Virus record (IMG/VR): IMGVR_UViG_3300045283_000417
Span: 1 to 41,175 of that record
DNA length: 41,175 bases
Origin: a virus
Strand: one strand, 5' to 3'
Shown: positions 31,375 to 40,088 of the stretch, piece after piece
Position numbering within the stretch: position 1 is the first letter of the stretch
Layout of the letters: every line of letters starts with the position of its first letter
Made by a program: the position numbers and the translations under genes
The notes under the pieces: model-generated
Databases searched by the model: none
What the model was told of the DNA's origin: nothing
What the model saw: the letters and a program-made list of their open reading frames with translations, nothing else

Positions 31375-34300
31375 ATGGCATACACCGAGTTTGATGGCGA
31401 ATTGGACGGCGAATCGCCCGGCTATGTCGAGTTCAGTGGGGAGCTTGATAAACCCGAATCGAAACTTGATAAGGTCAAATCCTTTGTATCAAAGGGTGTT
31501 GATGCTGGCTTATCCATGCTCACTCCCAAAAAGAGCATTGCGGATCAAGCGCAGTCACAACCCACCCTGGCTGCCGACCCGGCAAGAATAAAACGCAGCA
31601 ATCAGATTGGATTGAAAGCGTTCACTTCCGCCGAACCCGTTCCCGAAGAAGGCGGATTTATCAACTCTGCTGGACGCACGATCGGACAGAATATCAAGGG
31701 CGCCGGACAGGTAGCGGCTGATTATCTCGGTGCTGGTAGCAATAATGCCGTCAAGCAATACGGTCAAGCCGTCATCGATGCAAACCCCACGGCAGTAAAT
31801 AGCCTGGGTGACATTGCAGACAAACCCGGCACCGCTGTAGCGGAAGCGACAGGCAACGCTGCGCCGTCTATGGCGGGCATGATTGGTGCGCGAGCCGTAG
31901 GACAGGGCATTACCGCACTCTCCCCGCTTGCCGGGCCTGCTGCGCCCCTGGTAGCCGCTGCCGGTCAGGTTGTCTCATGGCTTGGACCCGCTGCAATCGC
32001 TGCGCTACCGTCTTACGGCGGTATCCGCGAGAAACAAATCTCGAATGATCCCGCTGCTCAACAATCAGCCAAAGCCAAGGCCATTGCAGCGATGGGAGCC
32101 GCTGCCGTTGCTGGTATAGAGGTGGCGTTTGGCCCTCAGAATTGGGCGCTTGCCGCCATGACAAAGCAGGGGCGGGCGCAAATGGCCGAGAAGTTCGCGG
32201 CAACAACGCTGGCCGGTTCAATCGGGAAAGGTGCCGTCAAAGGTAGCGCAATCGAGGGTGCTGAAGAACTCGCGCAGAATCCCATCGAACAACTGGCAGC
32301 CGGAGACAATCCCACCACACCGGAGAATCTGAAGGACACAGCTTTCGGTGCCGCCATGGGCGCAATCGGCGGCGGCGTCTTCGGTGGCGGTTCCGGAATG
32401 ATCCTCGGTAAACCCGCTTCCGAGCAATCCGATGGAGTTCTTAAATACACTGCTGAACGGGGTGGCAAGAAGGCAAAGGAAATAGCGCAAGCCGAACTTG
32501 ATCGACGCGCAAATCAGGGAGTTGATCCAGCCGTAGCAAATGCCCCTGAATCAACGCCAGAGGCCGTGCAGCGCATCATCGCGACTGGCAAGGATAAGGC
32601 AGACGATATCCGCGGGAAGTCAACGGAAAGCCCGGATGCGATTCAGAGCAGTATCTTTGATGAAGAGCCTAACCATATTGGTGACGCCAACAAAATGGTT
32701 GCTGCGCCTGATGCCCCCACTCCCGAACCTGTTGAAACGCTCAACGCTCAACTCAATGCGCTGGCTGATGGCCGCAAGCCGGGAGTATTACTAACACCCG
32801 GGGAACCGCTACCCAACGCATTACCGCAAGGCGTTAAGTCTGCGGATGTTCCAGGTCGCGGCACACTCCTATATCGCGATGACTCCACCCTGCATGCCGC
32901 CTTAAACGGTCAAATGGGCACGGCTCTTGGTTATGGCATCGATGAGAAACCAGCCGACGCTACCCATGCCGTGACTGCTCGGGATGAACAAGGGAACGTC
33001 ATTCAGGACGTGGCGACCGATGGCAGCAAGTCTGTGTTGCAAGCGGCTAAGAATGTAGCGGGGCCGGGTGGCACGGTAGAAGTACGTCCTGTTGCTGATG
33101 CGATGGTAGAGCGCGATGCCAACACAAAAACAAAGGATGGATTATCCAATCTTCTAGGAAAGGTTGCCAAACGCGCCGCAATGGAGAGTCAAGGACGGGC
33201 CGCGCTGGATGAGCTTGAGGAACGGAATGGTTCCCCAGCGGCGGAAGCAAAGAAGTTTTGGTCAGAGACATATTTCAAGCTACCCGCCAAAGCACAAGCC
33301 ACATTCACGCAACTACTTAAAGGCCATACCGGCATGGAGCCGGGTGTGGCGGTGAGCGTGGATCGTGATGGAAAAGTTGAACACGCCAAGGATTGGCAGG
33401 ATGTAGCTGATCTGATCGACCTGCCGAACAGTGTTGAACATTTGGAAGGGACTGATCGCGGGTTTGTTGCACTGATGGCCGATGCTAATAAACGGTTTGC
33501 ATCGACATCTGGAGCTACTCAAAATACCGATACCGCGCCTGCCACTGCGATCGAAAACAAACCACGCGAAACCCAACCTCCGGTCAACAAAGAAATCCCG
33601 ACAAAGGAAGCCGCAGCACCACACCCGATCCGACCTCTTCTAGAATCGCTGATCAAGCGCCGGGCAGCGGCAAAACAAATAGGCAAGGAACGCAGTCTAA
33701 GCAACGCGGTATCTCGCGCTAAAGAAGTCATGGAAGGCAAGCGTACGGATGCCGCCCTTGAGTCAAAATGGTTCCGGCTGCAAGCGGCTGCGATGAGAAA
33801 GGCAGACCCCGCCACGGCAGATATGCTGCTTAAGATCAGTGAAACGATAAAACCCGCCGACAAGGTTGCAAAACAGAAACCGACCGACTATGATGGTTCT
33901 CATGGAAAAACGAGCCAAAAAGACACAACCTCTGCACGTGTGCGGGGGGATAAGCGCACCGTATCGAGTGAACGGGGTGGACGAATCCTTGCAAATGGGA
34001 TTGCCGAAACCATACAAAAACACGGTGTATCAGCCCTCATTGGTCAAAAAATCGACTCGCCGGCAAAACTCGCCGAACTAGCTCAGATCTACCGCAACCC
34101 GAAATACGAAACTTTCCGCATTTTCTTCACCAAAGGTGCCAGCATTGTTCACGCTTCCGGCGTGACATCTCGCCTTCCTGGCTCTACCCCAATATTTCCT
34201 GAAGACATGACGCCAGAGCAAGGGGCGGCATGGATCAAGGGGATGATGGAATCCTCCGGAGCAGACGGATATTGGATGCTTCACAATCACCCGTCCGGAA

Positions 34301-37300
34301 TTCCTACCCCAAGCAAAGCCGACATTGACGCAACAAAGGGAATGGCAAAACTAGTGCCCGGACTGAAAGGGCACGTCATAATCAATTCCAATAAGTACGC
34401 ACAGATCATGTTTCCTAATGGCAAGATATCTGCGAGGGTAATAGATCGCCATTTTTCTGAAGAAATGCTCCTGAAGGCTTCAAAGCCACACCCCTACATA
34501 GGGAAGCGAGTTGCCCATCCAGGGGCCGTTGCGGCTATCGGCAAATCGTTCCAGAAAGAAGGCTGGGTTACGCTTATTGGGGTATCCGGACTCTCCGGAG
34601 TGCGATCCATTGCCGAAATACCGTCAACAACATTCACTAATCCAATGTTCGCAAGAGCCGCAATAAGACGCTTTTCCCGCAGCACTGGTGCGGAGAGTAT
34701 CTTTGTTTATGGGTCAGCTTCTGATTTGACCGCCGGAAATGCCAGCGACCTAATCACAGACGGATTCTTGCGCGCGGCCGTGGATGAAAATGGGGCATCA
34801 CACACGGGGAACAATAAAGGCAAATCTTTTGGCAAGAGCAGGGGGCAAGGCGGCATAGAGATAGAACAATCGAATGCGCCGTTTAATCCCTCATGGGATG
34901 CGCCTGAACCGTCAAAGATGGACAACCTGATCTACACCCTGCAGAACAAGCACGTCGATTTAAAACGTGTCGTAGAAGCAATCAAAACGACCGGCGCCCA
35001 GCTTACCGACCAGTGGAACACCTATCTGCAAGAGGAGCTATTCCACGGCAGGGCAGCGAAGCGTACGCAAGACTTCGTGAACCGCGAACTCAAGCCGATC
35101 ATGATGGGCATGAAACTGCGTGGACAGACTGTAGACGAACTGGATAAATATCTGCATGCCCGCCACGCGGAAGAGGCTAATAACCTGATCGCTGATCGAG
35201 ATCCAAACATGCCTGACGGTGGATCCGGCATGACTACCAAAGACGCAAAGGATTATCTCGCGAACCTTCCCGCGGATAAACGCACCGCGCTTGAGAATAC
35301 CGCCAAGCAGGTTGATGCCGTCATCACCAAGACGCGCAATTTATACGTTTCCTACGGACTGATCGACAAGGACACCGCCGACTCATGGGAAAATATGTTC
35401 AAGCATTACGTGCCCTTGATGCGCGAAGATCACGATGGCGGTATGGGAATAGGGCAGGGCTTCTCAATCAAAGGGAAAGAGGCAAAACACCGTACCGGCT
35501 CAAAGCGGAAAGTGGTAGACATCCTTGCCAACATTGCTTTACAGCGTGAACGTGCGATCGTGCGAGGGGAAAAGAACCGGGTTGCGGTATCCCTGGCCGG
35601 GTTGGCCAAACTGAATCCTAATCCTGATTTCTGGACTTTCCAGAATGCGCCTCAACGCCATTACAACGAGAAAACAGGGCTCGTGGAAGAGCGCGCCGAC
35701 CCACAATATAAAAACAGGGCTAATGTCATCGTCGCCAAGATCAAGGATAGCAAGGGAAAGGTGCAAGAGAAAGCCGTCATATTCAACGAACAGGACGAGC
35801 GCGCGATGCGTATGGCCGCCGCCATGAAGAATCTTGATGCGACCCAACTTGAGGGAGCGCTGGGGGTATCCGCTGCAATCACTCGCTATTTCGCCGCGAT
35901 TAACACGCAATACAATCCTGTCTTTGGCGTGGTCAACCTGACGCGAGACTTGCAAGCATCCTTACTCAATCTTTCCTCAACTCAGATTGCCGGGCACAAG
36001 GCGCAAGTCCTAAAGAACATTGTCCCCGCCATTATTGGTATTTACAGGGCATCGCGGGCCAATACAAAAGGAAAGGCGCAAGTACGCTCACCTATGGCCG
36101 ACCTATGGGATGAGATGCAACAGGAAGGCGGCATGACCGGCTACCGCGATCTATTCAAGACCAGCGAGGACCGGGCAAACGCGATCAAGGGTGAGTTGGA
36201 CCCTACCGCCTGGATGAATAGCGGGCTGGGAAAGATATTCACCGCTGGCGGCGCATTAAAGGTTCCGCTGGCCGTCGCACAGAAACGGGCAAAGTGGTTG
36301 TTCGATTGGCTATCCGACTATAACCAAACGCTTGAAGGCGCCATGCGGTTATCGGTTTATAAGGTTGCGATCGATAACGGGGTAAGCAAGCCGCGCGCCG
36401 CCAGCATTGCCAAGAATATCTCTGTCAATTTCAACCGCAAGGGACAGTCTGGGCAACAGGCCGGGGCGCTGTACGCCTTCTTCAATGCTGCCATGCAGGG
36501 CACGGCGCGCATGGGCGAAACCATGACGACAATGGAAAAGGGCGATCCCAAAACGTTCAAGTTCAACCGCGCCGGGAAAACGATCATTGCCGGTGGCATA
36601 TCGCTTGGTGTCATACAAGCGCTGGCGCTGGCCGCTGCCGGATTCGATGATGATGAGCCGCCCGAATTCGTGCGCGAGCGTAGCCTGATAATCCCGATAG
36701 GTGAGAAGAAATACATCACGATCCCCATGCCGCTGGGCTTCCATGCCATACCTAACATTGGCCGGCTGAGTACGGAATTTGCCCTGGGGGGGTTCAAGAA
36801 ACCGGCTGAATACACCGTTAAACTTTTCTCTGTTTTTGCCGAAGCATTCAACCCCATAGGCAATGCTGGAATGTCCTTACAGACGATTGCGCCTACCGCT
36901 ATTGATCCGCTTGCGGCTCTGGCAGAAAACCGGGACTGGACAGGGAAACCTATATACAAGGAAGATATCAGTAAACTTTCTCCAACACCCGGATTTTCCC
37001 GAAACAAAGATACAGCCAGTGATCCGGCGAAATGGATTGCCGAAGCGATCAACACCATTTCCGGGGGAAATAAATACGTTCCAGGAATGGCAAGCCCAAC
37101 AGCGGACCAGATTGATTACCTATTCGGCCAAGTGACCGGCGGGGTAGGGCGGGAAGCAGGCAAGGCGCAACAATCGATCAAGGCCGCGTATACCGGCGAG
37201 GATCTGCCGCCGCACAAGATCCCCTTAGTCGGGCGCTTCTACGGTGACTCTTCCGGGCAATCCAGCCAGGGCAATGCGTTTTATTCAAACCTGAAGCGCA

Positions 37301-37572
37301 TCAATGAGGTTGAAGCGGAGTTGAAAGGACGGCACAAAGACAAATTGCCGATTGATGAATTCAAGGCCGAGAACCCGGAGTATAAGCTGGTGAACCTTGC
37401 CAATCTGGTTGAGCGAACCGTATCCAAGCAACGCAAGATCAAGTCCGATCTTATCAAGCATGATGCGCCTCGGGAACAAGTGAAAGCGGTTGAGGACCGG
37501 ATTACACAGCTCATGTCCGGATTCAATGGGCGTGTTAAAGAATTAAAACAGAAACAGCTAACCGCACATTAG
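31375..37572 (+). CDS. Giant polyvalent internal virion protein with JAMM/RadC-like motif and LPD38
   Basis: 2065 residues. Residues 1-100 acidic; about 150-340 Ala/Gly-rich and membrane-active in appearance (ATGNAAPSMAGMIG...). Near residue 970 is HNHPSG then PSKADID: H970, H972, S980, D983, the zinc-binding HxH...SxxD pattern of RadC/JAMM domains. About residue 1180: LQNKHVDLKRVVEAI; about residue 1510: NTQYNPVFGVVNLTRD, diagnostic of LPD38. A hydrophobic segment lies at about 1735-1755. Proteins of this kind are packaged and ejected into the host. Whether the JAMM domain is an active peptidase cannot be judged, as its upstream Glu is uncertain. Confidence 0.78.
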   Translation: MAYTEFDGELDGESPGYVEFSGELDKPESKLDKVKSFVSKGVDAGLSMLTPKKSIADQAQSQPTLAADPARIKRSNQIGLKAFTSAEPVPEEGGFINSAGRTIGQNIKGAGQVAADYLGAGSNNAVKQYGQAVIDANPTAVNSLGDIADKPGTAVAEATGNAAPSMAGMIGARAVGQGITALSPLAGPAAPLVAAAGQVVSWLGPAAIAALPSYGGIREKQISNDPAAQQSAKAKAIAAMGAAAVAGIEVAFGPQNWALAAMTKQGRAQMAEKFAATTLAGSIGKGAVKGSAIEGAEELAQNPIEQLAAGDNPTTPENLKDTAFGAAMGAIGGGVFGGGSGMILGKPASEQSDGVLKYTAERGGKKAKEIAQAELDRRANQGVDPAVANAPESTPEAVQRIIATGKDKADDIRGKSTESPDAIQSSIFDEEPNHIGDANKMVAAPDAPTPEPVETLNAQLNALADGRKPGVLLTPGEPLPNALPQGVKSADVPGRGTLLYRDDSTLHAALNGQMGTALGYGIDEKPADATHAVTARDEQGNVIQDVATDGSKSVLQAAKNVAGPGGTVEVRPVADAMVERDANTKTKDGLSNLLGKVAKRAAMESQGRAALDELEERNGSPAAEAKKFWSETYFKLPAKAQATFTQLLKGHTGMEPGVAVSVDRDGKVEHAKDWQDVADLIDLPNSVEHLEGTDRGFVALMADANKRFASTSGATQNTDTAPATAIENKPRETQPPVNKEIPTKEAAAPHPIRPLLESLIKRRAAAKQIGKERSLSNAVSRAKEVMEGKRTDAALESKWFRLQAAAMRKADPATADMLLKISETIKPADKVAKQKPTDYDGSHGKTSQKDTTSARVRGDKRTVSSERGGRILANGIAETIQKHGVSALIGQKIDSPAKLAELAQIYRNPKYETFRIFFTKGASIVHASGVTSRLPGSTPIFPEDMTPEQGAAWIKGMMESSGADGYWMLHNHPSGIPTPSKADIDATKGMAKLVPGLKGHVIINSNKYAQIMFPNGKISARVIDRHFSEEMLLKASKPHPYIGKRVAHPGAVAAIGKSFQKEGWVTLIGVSGLSGVRSIAEIPSTTFTNPMFARAAIRRFSRSTGAESIFVYGSASDLTAGNASDLITDGFLRAAVDENGASHTGNNKGKSFGKSRGQGGIEIEQSNAPFNPSWDAPEPSKMDNLIYTLQNKHVDLKRVVEAIKTTGAQLTDQWNTYLQEELFHGRAAKRTQDFVNRELKPIMMGMKLRGQTVDELDKYLHARHAEEANNLIADRDPNMPDGGSGMTTKDAKDYLANLPADKRTALENTAKQVDAVITKTRNLYVSYGLIDKDTADSWENMFKHYVPLMREDHDGGMGIGQGFSIKGKEAKHRTGSKRKVVDILANIALQRERAIVRGEKNRVAVSLAGLAKLNPNPDFWTFQNAPQRHYNEKTGLVEERADPQYKNRANVIVAKIKDSKGKVQEKAVIFNEQDERAMRMAAAMKNLDATQLEGALGVSAAITRYFAAINTQYNPVFGVVNLTRDLQASLLNLSSTQIAGHKAQVLKNIVPAIIGIYRASRANTKGKAQVRSPMADLWDEMQQEGGMTGYRDLFKTSEDRANAIKGELDPTAWMNSGLGKIFTAGGALKVPLAVAQKRAKWLFDWLSDYNQTLEGAMRLSVYKVAIDNGVSKPRAASIAKNISVNFNRKGQSGQQAGALYAFFNAAMQGTARMGETMTTMEKGDPKTFKFNRAGKTIIAGGISLGVIQALALAAAGFDDDEPPEFVRERSLIIPIGEKKYITIPMPLGFHAIPNIGRLSTEFALGGFKKPAEYTVKLFSVFAEAFNPIGNAGMSLQTIAPTAIDPLAALAENRDWTGKPIYKEDISKLSPTPGFSRNKDTASDPAKWIAEAINTISGGNKYVPGMASPTADQIDYLFGQVTGGVGREAGKAQQSIKAAYTGEDLPPHKIPLVGRFYGDSSGQSSQGNAFYSNLKRINEVEAELKGRHKDKLPIDEFKAENPEYKLVNLANLVERTVSKQRKIKSDLIKHDAPREQVKAVEDRITQLMSGFNGRVKELKQKQLTAH

Positions 37573-37573
37573 A

Positions 37574-37643
37574 CGGACTTACCCACCCCCTCAAACCCTC
37601 ATGCACTTTTTACGGTGCGGGAATTCGGGCGTGGATAAGTCCG
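37574..37643. repeat. Inverted repeat at the phage/tra junction with DnaA-box-like arms
   Basis: CGGACTTACCCAC (37574-37586) and GTGGATAAGTCCG (37631-37643) pair over 13 bases with one mismatch, spaced by 44 bases. The arms contain TTATCCACg on the minus strand and TTACCCACc on the plus strand, close to the DnaA box. A nested GCAC/GTGC hairpin (37603-37618) lies inside. It separates two convergent transcripts. Terminator, DnaA-binding site and scar are all possible. Confidence 0.5.
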
Positions 37644-37646
37644 TGA

Positions 37647-38063
37647 TTAAGAATAAACAATTTTGAACAAGGCAAATATAATCATTATCGTGCAGAAGAG
37701 CAAAACACTTGCCGCAGTATGGCGAACTGTTTGGACTTCTTTCTTTGCCTCTAATAATTCCTTTCTTACCTGAATAAGACCCTCTTCCAGTGCTGCCGTT
37801 ACCGCCGTATGAGCCTGCTCGCTCACATAATCGGCGGCTTCAGTAATAACCCTTCCAGCAGTCACTTTTGCATCCGCGATACCTTTTTGCAAAGCCGTAT
37901 CGATCGCTTGACGGTACTTCATGTTCTCGGCCATCAACAACTCTACGTACCTTTGAAACACCAACCCCTGAAGCGTTATCGAAATCAAAGCAGGATCATC
38001 CTTATCAAGCAAAATATTATGCTCGATTGCTATCGTCTTTTTTATTTCATCGAAGTCAATCAT
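37647..38063 (-). CDS. traM: TraM-like conjugal transfer protein
   Basis: 138 residues: FDEIKKTIAIEHNILLDKDDPALISITL is the opening of the IncP/Ti-type TraM family, followed by a long helical region and a C-terminal transmembrane segment (SVLLFCTIMIIFALF). It is last of the leftward traK-traL-x-traM unit, the order in RP4. In RP4, TraM is a Tra1-core protein needed for efficient transfer. It overlaps the preceding gene by 4 bases. Membrane anchoring could attach the relaxosome to the envelope. Confidence 0.75.
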   Translation of the reverse strand: MIDFDEIKKTIAIEHNILLDKDDPALISITLQGLVFQRYVELLMAENMKYRQAIDTALQKGIADAKVTAGRVITEAADYVSEQAHTAVTAALEEGLIQVRKELLEAKKEVQTVRHTAASVLLFCTIMIIFALFKIVYS

Positions 38064-38347
38064 GATTTCTTCTGTGCGTTTAGAAATGCCATAGCCATCC
38101 GCACTGCTATATCATTCAACATTGGTGTTCCATCCATACGCTTCCACCACTTGGGCTGCTCGATGCGGTACTTATCCATGACGCCTTCAGCTATTTTTAG
38201 CGCAACATGAAAGTCCATTTCTTTCTTCTGACCTTCGAGAGATATACCTGATCGCATCGCTCGTAATTCAGACATCATCACTTCAACTTCTTCGCATGTC
38301 GGGGCTCTCCTGATTTCCGCAGGATCTTCATATGGCTTCGTATTCAT
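38060..38347 (-). CDS. Hypothetical protein in the tra unit
   Basis: 95 residues between traM-like and traL-like genes, with a GAGGAATT site before the ATG. KWWKRMDGTPMLNDIAVRMAMAFLN is the only distinctive part. RP4 has no gene at this place, so it is an addition. It overlaps traM by 4 bases. Unknown function. Confidence 0.6.
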   Translation of the reverse strand: MNTKPYEDPAEIRRAPTCEEVEVMMSELRAMRSGISLEGQKKEMDFHVALKIAEGVMDKYRIEQPKWWKRMDGTPMLNDIAVRMAMAFLNAQKKS

Positions 38348-38363
38348 AATTCCTCCATTGATC

Positions 38364-39107
38364 TTAATGCTGCGCCACTTCTTCTGGTTGCTCCATAACC
38401 AGACCTATACGACGATAGATTTCCTCCTTTATGCGGAACAAACGGGACTTTTGCATCAGATCAAAATCCGATGACATATTGATTTCCGCAAACGTCATCT
38501 TTCTGGTTAGCATCTTTTCCATTGCCGACGCGAATGTTTGACTCTGCTTTTCAAGCCGAACGATTCCCTTAACCCTATCTTTGTTCTTGGCATAGATTTT
38601 CATTTCATCGAATACCTTGCCTTCTGATTCAATCTTGGCGAAGTGCTCATTAAGCCATACCACTATCTGCACTTGTTCTGGCATTTGTTTAACAAGATCA
38701 GCAAAACCAGTAAGGGTTTCAAGCAACGCCGATCCACCAGCAATCACGGTATGCACAACGACCTGTTTACCGTGATCCGCGATCATCGATGCGATGTCGT
38801 TTTCGATCATGTAATTATTCAGCGCAACAAAACTGGACGCGCCATTATCGATTACGAAATTAGAATCTTCATCAAAGATCCGAAGTGTCAGGGCATCGAA
38901 TTTCTCCTCAACAATCGCGTTGCCTTCCATAAGGTCAAGGCGCTGCACCTTCAGTGCCTCATAACCGAATAGAGTTGGGTTAACCGGGTCCGCATCAATT
39001 ACCGCAACCGGTTCACCACGGCTCAAAAGATATTGAGCGATCAATGAGGCTACGAGAGACTTTCCAACGCCGCCCTTGCCCTGCAATGTGAAATGTACTT
39101 GTTTCAT
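38364..39107 (-). CDS. traL: TraL-like ParA/MinD-type ATPase
   Basis: 247 residues from ATG 39107 (after GGATCAAGA; the open frame runs further upstream but overlaps traK). Deviant Walker A GKGGVGKS at residues 8-15 directly after VHFTLQ, then DADPVNPTLFGYEAL, the signature of RP4 TraL. Walker B-like FVIDNG. A P-loop ATPase of the ParA/MinD class that is believed to act in relaxosome or DNA positioning. Gene order traK-traL matches RP4. Confidence 0.82.
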   Translation of the reverse strand: MKQVHFTLQGKGGVGKSLVASLIAQYLLSRGEPVAVIDADPVNPTLFGYEALKVQRLDLMEGNAIVEEKFDALTLRIFDEDSNFVIDNGASSFVALNNYMIENDIASMIADHGKQVVVHTVIAGGSALLETLTGFADLVKQMPEQVQIVVWLNEHFAKIESEGKVFDEMKIYAKNKDRVKGIVRLEKQSQTFASAMEKMLTRKMTFAEINMSSDFDLMQKSRLFRIKEEIYRRIGLVMEQPEEVAQH

Positions 39108-39129
39108 TCTTGATCCTTTATCGTTTGGT

Positions 39130-39423
39130 TTAAACAAGATCGTCGAGTTTTGGTGTGCTGGGTTTGAACCTTCGTCTGTCGTCGTCTGGTTCAGGTTTTT
39201 GGTTCTTTCCTTCTTCTGGTAATTTGGGTTCATTCGGTTTGCTCCTGATAAATTTTGCGATATAGCGTGCGAACTGGCTGTAGCTGATATCAACCTCTTT
39301 TTGATATTCCCGGTAGACGCTCATTGATGTTCTTCCTGCTTCAATTTTCGCCTTGATTGCATCCTTCCTGGCGAGGAAAGCTACCCTCCCGGTCCCCAAC
39401 TCCTTTGCTTCACCTGGTTTCAT
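39130..39423 (-). CDS. traK: TraK-like oriT-binding protein
   Basis: 97 residues. GTGRVAFLARKDAIKAKIEAG and SYSQFARYIAKFI are the core of the TraK family as recalled from mobile elements; the C-terminus is basic and Pro-rich. RP4 TraK binds and bends the leading side of oriT. Here it lies directly beside the candidate nick region, on the expected side, and its promoter is inside the oriT region. First gene of the leftward tra unit. Confidence 0.78.
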   Translation of the reverse strand: MKPGEAKELGTGRVAFLARKDAIKAKIEAGRTSMSVYREYQKEVDISYSQFARYIAKFIRSKPNEPKLPEEGKNQKPEPDDDRRRFKPSTPKLDDLV

Positions 39424-39451
39424 TCATTCCTCCTGTTTTCTTGCGAGAAGA

Positions 39452-39552
39452 TGCGTATTCCTGCGTATACTCGCGATTAAAATATATCCTATTATGCGGG
39501 TTCTAGCAAGAACTAAGTAAATCTAGGTGAGATATGCGAATAGTTGCGTATT
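39452..39552. repeat. TGCGTAT-type repeats in the TraK side of oriT
   Basis: TGCGTAT at 39452, 39462 and 39545, TGCGAAT at 39535. Pairs are spaced exactly 10 bases (39452/39462 and 39535/39545), so each pair faces the same side of the helix. Candidate binding sites for TraK or another relaxosome protein. Confidence 0.5.
39474..39513 (-). promoter_or_regulatory. Leftward traK promoter with overlapping inverted repeat
   Basis: Minus strand: TTGCTA (39509-39504), 17-base spacer, TATATT (39486-39481). The -35 lies in the perfect inverted repeat GTTCT-AGCA-AGAAC (39500-39513), suggesting repression at -35. Predicted start is about 39474; traK begins at 39423. Confidence 0.6.
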
Positions 39553-39555
39553 TCC

Positions 39556-39601
39556 TTGATTTTTCGTACTGGTTGCGCTAGTATCATCTAAACTTCGTAC
39601 T
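39556..39601 (+). promoter_or_regulatory. Rightward traJ-operon promoter candidate
   Basis: TTGATT (39556-39561), 17-base spacer, TAGTAT (39579-39584). The direct repeat TTCGTACT occurs in the spacer (39563-39570) and again just after the predicted start (39594-39601), a possible operator pair. It would drive 39717 onwards and run through nic. Confidence 0.5.
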
Positions 39602-39610
39602 ACGGAAAGA

Positions 39611-39620
39611 AGGCAAGATG
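39611..39620 (-). other. Candidate nic site
   Basis: The minus strand reads CATCTTG^CC, with the cut expected between 39614 and 39613. The RP4 family consensus is YATCCTG^Y, so it differs by one base. The 8 bases between the inverted-repeat arm and the cut are the same number as in RP4. The 5' end at 39613 would lead traK, traL, traM first into a recipient. Confidence 0.72.
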
Positions 39621-39621
39621 T

Positions 39622-39663
39622 GTATTGTAGGCCTACGCGCTGCGCGCTTCGACTCCCCAATAC
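39622..39663 (+). repeat. Inverted repeat beside nic (candidate TraJ-binding site)
   Basis: Arms GTATTG (39622-39627) and CAATAC (39658-39663) enclose CGCGC-T-GCGCG (39636-39646), a central hairpin. In RP4 the repeat with arms GTGAAG/CTTCAC and a central ACCCGC/GCGGGT lies at the same distance from nic, and TraJ binds its nic-proximal arm. Confidence 0.72.
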
Positions 39664-39716
39664 TTCGTTTTACTCGCCTTCGGCTCGACACGAATCTTGA
39701 AACTTAAGGAGAAACA

Positions 39717-40088
39717 ATGAGCGACAGAGACAAAGTGGTGCATGCATTCCCCGGCACAACGTTTCCTGAAAACCTGATGGAAATAGAGCGCAATGAAACC
39801 GCGACCTATCATTGCAACCATGAAAAAGTAAGCCTAAACGAGCATGACCGAACGGTGTTATGCGCCAAGTGCAAGGCAACGCTAGATCCATTTAATTTTC
39901 TGATGCACAACGCAAAAACCATACAGATGGCTTGGTATAACTACAAAACCGCAACCCAAGAAGTCAGCAAGCTCCATGAAAGAATAGGAGCTCTTAAGAA
40001 AGAAGAAAAAAGCCTGCGTGACAAAGTAAAGCGCCTCAACGAGAAGACCGGCGGGGATTTTATAAACGTGCGAGGACACCCGCTTTAA
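39717..40088 (+). CDS. Zinc-binding coiled-coil protein at oriT
   Basis: 123 residues with a good AAGGAG site. Putative metal ligands C33, H35, C49 and C52 (YHCNHEKV and LCAKC), then a helical segment ending in a charged coiled coil (LHERIGALKKEEKSLRDKVKRL). Lies where RP4 has none, between oriT and the traJ leader. It could be a relaxosome accessory DNA-binding protein or a phage single-strand-DNA-binding protein. Function unknown. Confidence 0.6.
   Translation: MSDRDKVVHAFPGTTFPENLMEIERNETATYHCNHEKVSLNEHDRTVLCAKCKATLDPFNFLMHNAKTIQMAWYNYKTATQEVSKLHERIGALKKEEKSLRDKVKRLNEKTGGDFINVRGHPL

Larger units (their letters stand above)
39424..39716. other. oriT: Candidate origin of conjugal transfer (oriT), IncP/RP4 type
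   Basis: The 293-base gap between divergent traK and the rightward operon. It has a nick-region match (39611-39621), an adjacent inverted repeat with central hairpin (39622-39663), and an A+T-rich side with repeats towards traK. Aligned by eye without gaps to the RP4 oriT as recalled, the 30 bases from 39612 outwards match at about 22 positions, including GTAGGCC and the spacing of nick site to repeat. The orientation relative to traJ and traK is also that of RP4. Confidence 0.8.

Noticed and set aside
36357-37058. A 233-codon minus-strand frame in the giant gene
   Set aside because: Long but inside a clear coding sequence with LPD38 and hydrophobic motifs; no ribosome-binding site, and the peptide has no family features.
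39481-39500. TATCCTAT as the nic site
   Set aside because: Resembles the nic consensus on the plus strand but has no adjacent inverted repeat at the right spacing; the minus-strand CATCTTG site fits spacing and orientation far better.
39636-39685. tRNA-like T-arm sequence TTCGACTCC beside the oriT hairpin
   Set aside because: No acceptor, D-arm or anticodon stem can be folded around it; it belongs to the inverted-repeat region.
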